Source of the DNA: Promicromonospora sp042731755 | GTDB lineage: Bacteria; Actinomycetota; Actinomycetes; Actinomycetales; Cellulomonadaceae | Assembly: GCF_042731755.1 (NCBI RefSeq) | Contig: NZ_JBHWLR010000002.1 | Span: 62,001-126,000, forward strand | Direction of reading: 5' to 3' | DNA: 64,000 bases | Part shown: positions 16,811-24,252 of the stretch, in pieces | Layout: the number at the start of each line of letters is the position of its first letter | Numbering within the stretch: position 1 is the first letter of the stretch | Position numbers and translations under genes: made by a program | Notes under the pieces: generated by a model | Told to the model about the DNA's origin: nothing | The model's input: the letters and a program-made list of their open reading frames with translations, nothing else | Database searches by the model: none

Positions 16811-18252
16811 GGGGCACCTCCCTCAGGTGGTGCGGGCTCCGCGGGCGGCGGGGCAGCCGCCTCCTCGGGGTACGCGAGGTGCACGTGCCGTTCGAGCAGG
16901 GCGGAGACGCTGTTCAGCGCGTCCACCGCGGCCTGGTCGACCGGGAGGTCGGCGGTGTAGGGGAGCCAGCTCATCTGCAGCTGCTCGATGCTGCGCGACG
17001 CCGAGGCGACCCAGGAGTCGCCGTCGACCTCGACCGCGGCCTTGCGCGTGGCCTCGTGCAGGAACGCGGACCGGCCGTCCTTGCGGAGCATGAGCCCGTC
17101 GGTGAGCGTGCGCAGGTCCGTGGTCAGCGGCTCGCCGGCGGGCTCGGGGTCGGGCGTGACCTCGACGAACAGCGGGTGCACCCACGCGCTCATCGCCGGG
17201 AACGGCGCCGCGAGCGGGCCGGACGGCGTCAGCGCCGTGCGCAGGCTCCGGCCGAGCTGCACGCCGCCCGGGTCCGCCGCGACGTCGTGCACGGCCGTGA
17301 CCCCCGGCCGGGACTGGGCCACGTAGTCGGCGAGGTCGCGCAGCCCCGCGGCGCTGTCGCTGCCGGGCGGGTCGGACAGGGCCAGGCCCACGGCCCCGAC
17401 CCGGGTGAGGAGCTCGATCACCTCGACGGCCTCGACGAACGTCGCCGGGCCCTCGTCCGTCGTCGGCGACCCGGCCAGCACCAGCGCCCCGCGCCCGTCG
17501 GACAGGTGCCCGTGCGCCACGAAGTGCACGACGTCGAGCCGGCCGCCCTCGACGGCGTCCAGCATCCAGGTGAGCCAGGGGTTGGCGATCGCGTGCGGGT
17601 CGGCGGGGCGGGCGACCGTGCGCCGCGCCGCGGCGTCCCGGTCCGCCGGCACGTGCACGACGACGTCGCCGCGGCCCAGCATCGGGCGGACGGCGTCGCA
17701 CGTCGCCGCGTACCGGTCGGCGTCGGTGAACAGGTGCACCGTGACGTGCCGGCCCGGGGTGTCGACGTACTGGTGGGCGAGCTGCGCGACCACCTCTGCC
17801 GGGTCGAACCGGACCGCCGGGAAGGGCGAGCTGGAGCAGATCGCGACGTCGAGCTGCACCCCGGGCTTCTGCGGGCGCACCGGGTGGAACGGCAGCCGGA
17901 ACAGGGGGCGGCTGAGCCCGGCCAGCAGCCGCTCCCACGGCAGCACGTGCACCAGGCCCCGCGGGACGGGGAACTCCAGCCACAGGGCGTTGTGCGGGGG
18001 CAGCGGCGACGTGCCCAGCCCCTCGGCGGCGGTCGCGAGCCGGGTCACGACGGCCACGGGGACGGTCAGGTCGGCATCCCGCACGTGCTCCACGGCACTG
18101 GCCGGCAGGCCGAGGTCCGCCAGCGGGCAGCGCGCCACCTCGGTGGGCCGGCGCCGTCCCCGGACCGCGGCGAAAACGGCCTCCGAGGTGGCCAGGTCCA
18201 CGCTGATCCGCAGGGTCGGCAGGTCGATCTCCGACCGCAGGGTCCTCGCCAT
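16807..18252 (-). CDS. CHAT-like protein apparently lacking the catalytic cysteine
   Basis: This 481-residue protein starts 10 bases after the hydrolase stop. It shares the CHAT layout of its neighbour: FPVPRGLVHVLPWERLL (about 94-110), a Rossmann-like middle, and VVHFVAHGHLSDG with the His at about 247. At the place of the L-x-A-C-E cysteine motif it reads GLALSDPPG, with Ser 293 in the Cys position by my alignment. It may be a pseudo-protease acting as regulator or scaffold. The C-terminus ends in a Pro/Glu/Ala-rich tail. The stop overlaps the next start (ATGA). Confidence 0.72.
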   Translation of the reverse strand: MARTLRSEIDLPTLRISVDLATSEAVFAAVRGRRRPTEVARCPLADLGLPASAVEHVRDADLTVPVAVVTRLATAAEGLGTSPLPPHNALWLEFPVPRGLVHVLPWERLLAGLSRPLFRLPFHPVRPQKPGVQLDVAICSSSPFPAVRFDPAEVVAQLAHQYVDTPGRHVTVHLFTDADRYAATCDAVRPMLGRGDVVVHVPADRDAAARRTVARPADPHAIANPWLTWMLDAVEGGRLDVVHFVAHGHLSDGRGALVLAGSPTTDEGPATFVEAVEVIELLTRVGAVGLALSDPPGSDSAAGLRDLADYVAQSRPGVTAVHDVAADPGGVQLGRSLRTALTPSGPLAAPFPAMSAWVHPLFVEVTPDPEPAGEPLTTDLRTLTDGLMLRKDGRSAFLHEATRKAAVEVDGDSWVASASRSIEQLQMSWLPYTADLPVDQAAVDALNSVSALLERHVHLAYPEEAAAPPPAEPAPPEGGAP

Positions 18253-18262
18253 CGCCGGCCCC

Positions 18263-19636
18263 TCACCCGTCCGCGTGCGCCGCGGCCCGCATCTGGCTCA
18301 GCAGCGCCCAGGCGGTCTGGTCGGACTGGACGGCGCCGTGCCCCGGGATGCACCACGTGCCGTCCACGCCGATCACCTCGTACCGGCCGTCGACGGCGTG
18401 CTCGCCGATCGGGTAGTGCTGGCCGACGTCGGGCATCCGGTCGATCCGGAGCGCCTCGGCGCCCACGCCCTGGGGGCCGTAGCCGCCGAGCGCGGCGAAC
18501 CGCGACGGCGGCCCGCCCGCGATCTCGGCCTCGCCGAGGTCCGCCCGGCGCCGCAGCGCGAGGTGGAACACGCGCGTGAGCGGCAGGTCGTGCGCCGACC
18601 GGGTGGTGATGACCGGGTTGCGCACCCGGTCGAACGCCGGCCGGTACCCGCCGGGCCGGCCGTCGACGTCGTCCGCGAACGCCCAGGCGGACAGCGCGGG
18701 CTGCAGCAGCAGCACCGAGTCGACGGGCCGGCCCGTCCAGGGTCCGTTGCACACGGCGGAGAGCACGACCCGCCCGCCGTAAGAGTGGCCCACGAGGTGG
18801 ATCCGCGCGGGCGTCTCGTCGGCCAGCCGGCGCAGGGCGGCGGCCACGCCGGTGCCGCCCACGCGGCCGGCCCGGTCCTTCATCTGGCGCACCGTGGCCA
18901 GGCGGATCCCGGAGCGGATCAGCTCCAGCGGGTTGAAGCCGGCGACCCGGGGAGCGGCAGTGTCGCGCTCCTCGGAGACGCCGGCGTCGTCGGGGATGAT
19001 GCCGCCGGGGCGCACGGGCTCCGGCTCGATCCGCGCCAGCGTGTCCTCCCAGACGGCCCGCAGCGCGGGCCCGTCCGTCCGGGCGCCCGCCGCGCCGGTC
19101 TCGTCCCGGTCGGCGACGGGCAGGTGCGCGAGGATCTCCGCGGCCAGGTCGGCCCGGTCCGCGCCCAGCCCGGGGTCGGCGAGCGCCGGGTCGGCCAGCA
19201 GGGCGTGCAGCTCGCCGCTCAGCTCCGGCCCGAGGTCCGTGCTCAGCACGGCGAGCTCGTCCGCGAGCTCGCCGGCCAGGCCGTCGCCGCCGGCCGCGAT
19301 GTCGGGGCCCTGCTCCCAGGGCATGACCAGCGCGGCGCTGGGCCAGAACACGCCCACGTAGACGGGGCGGAACGGCCGGTCCGGGGCGGGCGGGTGCGAC
19401 CGCAGCACCGTGTCGAGGTGGTCGAAGAAGTCGTCGTAGCGCGAGGTCGCCGCCAGCCAGTCGTTGTTCCAGCCGTGCGAGAGGACGACGAGGTCGGTGG
19501 CGTCGCGCGCGTCCTCGACCAGGGCGGCCAGGGACCGGGGCGAGGTCAGGGTGCCCCGCGCGTCGAACTGCAGCACGTACACCGGCACCGGCCCGCGCGG
19601 ACCCTGCCGGACGGTCCAGGGGATGTTCGTGGACAT
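18263..19636 (-). CDS. Alpha/beta hydrolase, first gene of the CHAT operon
   Basis: I choose ATG 19636 (457 residues), preceded by AAGAGG. The fold is shown by LVVLSHGWNNDW (oxyanion-hole HG, about 54-55) and IHLVGHSYGGRVVLSAV with nucleophile Ser about 285. A likely catalytic His lies in IPGHGAVQSDQTAW near the end. A long middle insertion (about 110-250) separates these motifs, so it is larger than typical esterases. No signal peptide is present. It opens an operon with three caspase-like proteins, and might be an effector (lipase or esterase) or a partner. Function unknown. Confidence 0.8.
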   Translation of the reverse strand: MSTNIPWTVRQGPRGPVPVYVLQFDARGTLTSPRSLAALVEDARDATDLVVLSHGWNNDWLAATSRYDDFFDHLDTVLRSHPPAPDRPFRPVYVGVFWPSAALVMPWEQGPDIAAGGDGLAGELADELAVLSTDLGPELSGELHALLADPALADPGLGADRADLAAEILAHLPVADRDETGAAGARTDGPALRAVWEDTLARIEPEPVRPGGIIPDDAGVSEERDTAAPRVAGFNPLELIRSGIRLATVRQMKDRAGRVGGTGVAAALRRLADETPARIHLVGHSYGGRVVLSAVCNGPWTGRPVDSVLLLQPALSAWAFADDVDGRPGGYRPAFDRVRNPVITTRSAHDLPLTRVFHLALRRRADLGEAEIAGGPPSRFAALGGYGPQGVGAEALRIDRMPDVGQHYPIGEHAVDGRYEVIGVDGTWCIPGHGAVQSDQTAWALLSQMRAAAHADG

Positions 19637-19729
19637 GGCACCATCGCCTCTTCTGCCGCTGCCCCCTGCCAACAGCTCTCATAGGTGCGGAGCCGACGAC
19701 CTTCGTGTTGATACCGCTCCGAAGCGACC

Positions 19730-21196
19730 TCACCCGGGTGCCTGGACGGACGCCGCCACGAGCCACGCCGTGAGCAGCACGACGGCGACCATGAGCGCCG
19801 TCTCGCGATGGGCGCTGCGGCGCAGCGCCTCGCCCGCGGTGCGTGACCGTCCGGCGTGCCGGACGACCGCCCGGCGGCGTGCCGTGAGCCGCGGGACGAC
19901 GCGGAGGTGGTTGTGCGTGCCGATCGCCGCGACCAGCACGACCACGGCGACCTTGGCGAGCAGGAGCAGCCCCCAGGTGCTCTCCCAGAGCTGCGCGGGG
20001 CGGTCCAGGATCCCCACCGCGAGCAGCACCCCGGCGACGCCGACCACCGCGAGGGAGAGCCCCGCGACCACGGAGAAGCGGGCCCCCAGCAGCGCGGCGT
20101 CCAGGTCGCGCCCCTCCCGGCGCCGGGCGCGGAGCAGGAGCGTCAGCGTGACGACGCCGCCCACCCAGACGGCGGCGGCCACCAGGTGCGCCACGTCCGC
20201 CGTCACCACGAGCCACCGGGGCTCCACGGTGTTGCTGTGGCCGCCGAGCACCTGCCCGGCGCCGGCGAGCACCGCCCCCAGCGCCGCGGGCCACGCGCCC
20301 GGGAGCGTGCGCCAGGCGCCCACCGCCACGGCGACCGCGCCGACGGCCTGGAGGCCGACGTCCCAGCGTGTCGTCCCGCCGAGCGAGTCGCCGACCGCGG
20401 ACGGCGAGACGGCGGCGGCGAGGTCCCCGTGCGCCACGAGCACCGCGCCCGCCAGGACCCGCACGGCGAGGCCGCCGAGCAGCAGCACGCCCGACCAGCG
20501 GACCAGCCGGAGCACGGCCGGCACGTCCGCCTCGTCCCGCCCGCGCAGCACGAGGCCGGCGAACGCCAGGGCGCCGGCGGCGACCAGGCAGCCCCACAGC
20601 GCGGCGGCGCCGCCCAGCCGGGCGACGGCTCCTGCGGCGTCGGTCGCCGGGGTGCCCATCGCGGCCGGGTCGTGGCCCATGTCGTGGCCCATGTCGTGGT
20701 TCGAGCCGCTCATGCCGCTCATGTCGTGGCCGGACGGTTCGTCGGCGTCGTCGTCCGGTGCCTCGCTCGCGACCCCGTCCGCGGCCGTGCCTGCCACGGT
20801 GAAGCCGAAGGTCCCCTCCAGCGGGTGGCCGTCCTGGGCCGCGGCGGTCCAGGTCACCGTGTATTGGCCGGGGGCCAGGGCCGCGGCCGGGGTCGCGACC
20901 AGCACCAGGCCGTCCTCGGCGGGGGCGACGCCGGCGGGGACGACGCCGTCCGGGCCCTCGATCACCACGCCGTCGCCGAGCAGGCTCACCGGCAGGGTGA
21001 ACCGCAGCGTGACCTCGGTGACCGGGGCCTGCGCCGTCGACCCGGCGGCAGGTACCGACGAGTCGAGCCGGGTGTGCGCGGCGGCGGGCGGCGCGCAGCA
21101 GAGCGTCAGGACGAGCGAGGCGAGCAGGGCGAGCAGCGTGGCCGCCGCCCCGGTGCGGACCGCGCGAGGGCGCGCTCCGGCGAGCAGGCTGCGCAT
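19730..21196 (-). CDS. CopC-CopD fusion, copper resistance/transport protein
   Basis: The start is ATG 21196 with GGAG 8 bases upstream; 488 residues. A signal peptide ends at PPAAAHTRLDSSVP, so the mature protein begins with the copper-ligand His of CopC. The CopC beta-barrel runs to about residue 125 (DGHPLEGTFGFTV). A Met/His-rich linker (GHDMSGMSGSNHDMGHDMGHD split across about 155-178) offers more copper ligands. Then come about eight membrane helices of CopD, including HSNTVEPRW and DVAHLVAAAVWVGGV. Such fusions bind copper outside and probably move it inwards. Confidence 0.92.
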   Translation of the reverse strand: MRSLLAGARPRAVRTGAAATLLALLASLVLTLCCAPPAAAHTRLDSSVPAAGSTAQAPVTEVTLRFTLPVSLLGDGVVIEGPDGVVPAGVAPAEDGLVLVATPAAALAPGQYTVTWTAAAQDGHPLEGTFGFTVAGTAADGVASEAPDDDADEPSGHDMSGMSGSNHDMGHDMGHDPAAMGTPATDAAGAVARLGGAAALWGCLVAAGALAFAGLVLRGRDEADVPAVLRLVRWSGVLLLGGLAVRVLAGAVLVAHGDLAAAVSPSAVGDSLGGTTRWDVGLQAVGAVAVAVGAWRTLPGAWPAALGAVLAGAGQVLGGHSNTVEPRWLVVTADVAHLVAAAVWVGGVVTLTLLLRARRREGRDLDAALLGARFSVVAGLSLAVVGVAGVLLAVGILDRPAQLWESTWGLLLLAKVAVVVLVAAIGTHNHLRVVPRLTARRRAVVRHAGRSRTAGEALRRSAHRETALMVAVVLLTAWLVAASVQAPG

Positions 21197-21240
21197 GGGC
21201 AGGCTCCTTCGGGAGGGGGTGGTGGGGCGCGCACGGCCAA

Positions 21241-21321
21241 CCACCACCCCCCCCCCCCCCCCCCCCCACACCCACCGCCCCCCCCCCTCCCCCTCTCCCC
21301 CTCCCCCCTCCNNNNNNNNNN
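21241..21321. other. Poly-C/C-rich tract ending in an assembly gap (10 Ns)
   Basis: Bases 21245-21311 are almost only C with a few T/A/G, and 21312-21321 are Ns. Long C runs beside a fixed-size N block suggest a scaffold join and poly-G read artefact rather than real sequence. The gap lies between the CopC-CopD and DUF305 genes, so missing sequence (promoter or genes) cannot be excluded. Confidence 0.9.
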
Positions 21322-21348
21322 GGCACGCGCCGGCGCACCACCCGGCGG

Positions 21349-21915
21349 TCACATCGAGGCGAGGAGCTCTTCCATCGTCTCGATCTCGGCGGCCTGCGTG
21401 TCCACGATGGTCTGCGCCATCTCGACCGCGCCCGCGTCCTGACCGTCCTCGACCTGGGCCTGCGCCATCTCGACGGCGCCCTCGTGGTGCACGATCATCT
21501 GCTCCAGGAACAGCCGGTCCGCGGCGGGGCCGGTGGCGGCGTCGAGCGCCTGGAGGTCCTCGTCGGACATCATGCCGTCCATCCCCGCGTGGCCCCCGTG
21601 GTCGCCGGTGGGCTCGGCGCCCCAGGTGTCGAGCCAGCCGGTGAGCGTCTCGATCTCGGGGGCCTGGGCCGCCTTGACCTGGCCGGCCAGCTCGGCGACC
21701 CGCGGGTCGGCGTCGGGCCGGGCCAGGACGGCGTCCGCCATCTCGATCGCCTGCTCGTGGTGCGGGATCATCATCTGCGCGAACATCACGTCCGCGTCAC
21801 TGTGCCCGGCGTGCTCGCCGGCCGCGGTGTCCGCTCCGGGTTCCGTGGAGCCAGAGCAGCCCGTGAGGGCCAGGGCGGCGGACAGGGCGATCGCGGGCAG
21901 AAGGGTGCGCTTCAT
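21349..21915 (-). CDS. DUF305 lipoprotein (metal-related)
   Basis: The product has 188 residues from ATG 21915. The N-terminus carries a lipobox LALTGC, so it is probably a lipid-anchored surface protein. Two DUF305 repeats follow: MFAQMMIPHHEQAIEMAD and LFLEQMIVHHEGAVEMAQ, each with an HH-E-A-EM ferritin-like helix. A His/Gly/Met stretch (GDHGGHAGMDGMM) lies between them. DUF305 proteins often sit with copper genes, as here beside CopC-CopD; the exact role is not established. An assembly gap lies just downstream. Confidence 0.93.
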   Translation of the reverse strand: MKRTLLPAIALSAALALTGCSGSTEPGADTAAGEHAGHSDADVMFAQMMIPHHEQAIEMADAVLARPDADPRVAELAGQVKAAQAPEIETLTGWLDTWGAEPTGDHGGHAGMDGMMSDEDLQALDAATGPAADRLFLEQMIVHHEGAVEMAQAQVEDGQDAGAVEMAQTIVDTQAAEIETMEELLASM

Positions 21916-22018
21916 GGGGTCTTCCTCTGGTTTCGTCTCGGGGTAGCACTCACTGGCGCGACGGCGCTGGGGCGCGGTCACGCTCTCGGGTCGGCGCGGG
22001 TGCGCGCCGGGCCCGGGT

Positions 22019-22507
22019 CTACGTCCGGGAGATGCAGAGGTCGTGCAAGGAGGGCGCCGCGACGACGCGGAGGCCGGCGAACGCCGGAGCGAGGGACGCC
22101 ACGAGCTGGAGCGGGGCCCGCCACAGCAGCCGCCGTGCGGGCGCGACCAGCGCGAGGAGCGCGACGAGGATCATGAGGCACATCGCCATCGCGGCGTCGT
22201 GCCCGCCGCACCCGTCGCAGCAGGAGCCCTCGTCGCCGGGCGCGTGGTCGTCCGTCGCGGGGGCCTGGACCAGGACGGGTCCGGTGCCGGCCTGCGCCGT
22301 TGCTGTCTGCGCGACGCCGGTCTGCGCGAGCTGCTCCGACACGACCGCGGTGTCCTCGTGCGGCACCGCGTGCCCGTGCGAGGTCGGCGAGCCGCTCATC
22401 GAGTGCATCGTGACCACGCCGACGATCACGGTGAGGATCGCCAGTGCTCCGACCATGCCCTGCCGAGGGCCGGTAAGGGCCGAGCGGAGGACCGAGAGCA
22501 CGCGCAC
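22019..22507 (-). CDS. Small Cys/His-rich membrane protein (DUF6153-like)
   Basis: The reading frame allows GTG 22507 (162 residues) or GTG 22546 (175 residues); neither has a strong ribosome site. Helices lie at about 18-34 and 103-120. Between them are a His-containing stretch (SHGHAVPHED) and a Cys cluster, GSCCDGCGGHD, likely to bind metal. The organisation, with an N-terminal helix, extracellular His/Cys loop and second helix, resembles DUF6153 proteins found near copper genes. It follows the membrane protein gene with almost no gap, so it is probably in that operon. Confidence 0.7.
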   Translation of the reverse strand: MRVLSVLRSALTGPRQGMVGALAILTVIVGVVTMHSMSGSPTSHGHAVPHEDTAVVSEQLAQTGVAQTATAQAGTGPVLVQAPATDDHAPGDEGSCCDGCGGHDAAMAMCLMILVALLALVAPARRLLWRAPLQLVASLAPAFAGLRVVAAPSLHDLCISRT

Positions 22508-22547
22508 GGCACGGAGGCTACCCGATCTCCGTGCGCGACGGCGCACG

Positions 22548-23513
22548 TCAGCAGGCGCCGCCGGGCTCGGCCGTGGGGCCCTGACGTGCCTCGCCGTCGG
22601 GCGACGGGCTCAGGTGGTCGAGCCGGACGTCGTCCGTGGCGGGCACCGAGACCACGCCGGCGTCCTCCGCCGACCAGGCGCGCGGGATCAGCACGTACTG
22701 GCCGCCGGAGGCGGCCATGAGGACCAGGCCGTCGTACCGGTAGCGGAACCCGTCCGGTCCCGACGGGCACGCCGTCGCTGTGACGCCCGGCCCGACGATC
22801 TGCAGGTCCACGGTGCTGCGCACCACGACGGACGAGTCCTTGGACAAACCATCCGCGAACTGCTCGGCTCGTTCACGACCGACTGCCGCGGAGTAGTCCG
22901 CCACCGCCCAGAACAGCGCCACCGCCACCAGCGCGAACATCGCGCCCCACTCGGCGAGCCGCGCCGTCTGCGACGGCGGGACCCAGGACTTGTCGTCGCG
23001 GCGTCGCACCGTGCGCCGGCGGCGCACCGCCAGGCCGAGCAGCAGCACCCCGCCGGCCAGGCAGAGGGGGGCCACCCACGACGGCACCCAGTCGGCGAGC
23101 CCCGTCCTGGGCCGGAACGCCTGGACGAGCCCGAACAGGGCCAGGACCGCCCCGACCGGGCCCGCCACCCGCACGATCCAGCGGTCGACGTCGGGCCGGT
23201 CGCCCCCGGCGCGGGACCCGCCCCTGACCCACAGCGCCACGAGCACGCCCGTGGCCACCACCGCGAGCGGGATGAGGAGCCCGTCCTGCGCGAGGTAGAG
23301 GTAGTCGGTCGTGGTCAGCCCCAGGGACGAGACGTCCACGCCGAAGTACTCGAAGAAGAACGTGATCTGCTTGCGGCCGAAGAAGTAGAGCAGCGCGGTG
23401 ACCAGGGTGACGGGCGCGATGACCTCCGTGGCGACGCGCACGATCCGGCCGATGTCCCGGCCGACGTCAGCCGGCGCGTCCTCGTCGGGCACGGTTCTCT
23501 CCCGACCGCTCAT
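22548..23513 (-). CDS. Membrane protein of unknown function
   Basis: I do not recognise this 321-residue protein. Hydrophobic segments lie at about 30-50, 70-95, 112-130, 142-160 and 188-206. The last about 110 residues are a soluble, probably extracellular domain (DLQIVGPGVTATACPSG, then FRYRYDGLVLMAASGGQYVLIPRAW). It starts 6 bases after the polyglycine protein's stop, and its own stop touches the next gene, suggesting a three-gene operon. A four- or five-helix sensor or channel-like protein is possible, but no family motif supports it. Confidence 0.75.
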   Translation of the reverse strand: MSGRERTVPDEDAPADVGRDIGRIVRVATEVIAPVTLVTALLYFFGRKQITFFFEYFGVDVSSLGLTTTDYLYLAQDGLLIPLAVVATGVLVALWVRGGSRAGGDRPDVDRWIVRVAGPVGAVLALFGLVQAFRPRTGLADWVPSWVAPLCLAGGVLLLGLAVRRRRTVRRRDDKSWVPPSQTARLAEWGAMFALVAVALFWAVADYSAAVGRERAEQFADGLSKDSSVVVRSTVDLQIVGPGVTATACPSGPDGFRYRYDGLVLMAASGGQYVLIPRAWSAEDAGVVSVPATDDVRLDHLSPSPDGEARQGPTAEPGGAC

Positions 23514-23519
23514 CCCTGG

Positions 23520-24146
23520 CTACCCCTGGCTGCCCTCGGCGGGGCTCTCGTCGGTGTCGGTCGGCTCGTCGGTGCTGCCGTCGGTGGTGTCCTCGGTCGG
23601 ATCGACGTCGGTGCCGTTCTCGCCGCCCTCGCCGTCAGTGCAGCCCTCAGGTTCGTTGGGGTCCCCGAACAACGTCAGCGTCGCGCCAACCTCGATCACG
23701 TCACCCTCCGCCGGGTCGGAACCGGAGTAGTTGCAGTCGCGCACGGCGGGATCGAAGGTGATCTCGACGCACAGGTCCCCGCCGGGGCACTGATCTGCGA
23801 TCGTGTCGGCTGCCTCATCGGCGATGTCGAACACCAGCCGGCCGCCGCCGGCCTGGTCCAAGGGGCTACCGAGAACGATCGGGGAGGGTTGCGCACCTCC
23901 TCCGCCGCCACCGCCGCCACCACCGCCTCCTCCGCCGCCTCCTCCGCCACCGCCTCCTCCACCGCCACCGCCTCCGTCGTCATCGCCACCGCCGCCGTCG
24001 TCATCGGTGGTGTCGGTCTGCTCGGTGTCGTCGCCGTTGTCGCCGCCCCAGGTGCAGGCTGCTCCTGCCGGGAGCACGAGCGCCGCGAGCAGGGCCAGCG
24101 GTGCGAGCCGCCGCCACACGGCACGTCGTGTCGTCTGGTGTCTCAT
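23520..24146 (-). CDS. Secreted protein with long polyglycine tract
   Basis: ATG 24146 has an ideal AGGAGG 8 bases upstream; 208 residues. A basic N-terminus and hydrophobic stretch (RRLAPLALLAALVLPAGAACTW) mark a signal peptide; the Cys could be lipidated but the lipobox is poor. An Asp/Gly segment runs into roughly 28 consecutive glycines (about residues 56-84). A compact domain follows with cysteines in CPGGDLC, DCNYSG and GCTDG, then an acidic Thr/Asp/Glu tail. The function is unknown. It is first in a three-gene group with a membrane protein and a Cys-rich protein. Confidence 0.78.
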   Translation of the reverse strand: MRHQTTRRAVWRRLAPLALLAALVLPAGAACTWGGDNGDDTEQTDTTDDDGGGGDDDGGGGGGGGGGGGGGGGGGGGGGGGGGGAQPSPIVLGSPLDQAGGGRLVFDIADEAADTIADQCPGGDLCVEITFDPAVRDCNYSGSDPAEGDVIEVGATLTLFGDPNEPEGCTDGEGGENGTDVDPTEDTTDGSTDEPTDTDESPAEGSQG

Positions 24147-24252
24147 CGGGCGCACCTCCTCGTCCGCCTACCCGGAGGGAGTCGCGGGGGAGACGACGTG
24201 ATACGGCTTGCGTCCCCGTTCCGCGGGCTCGGCGGGTGAACCCGTGCGCGGC

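Noticed and set aside
18066..21341. 1091-residue minus-strand frame across the hydrolase and CopC-CopD genes
   Set aside because: It runs in another frame through two recognised genes and the N gap, with Arg/Pro/Gly low complexity.
23896..23990. CCN triplet array that could be a microsatellite
   Set aside because: It encodes the polyglycine tract of a plausible secreted protein with a good start; treated as coding.
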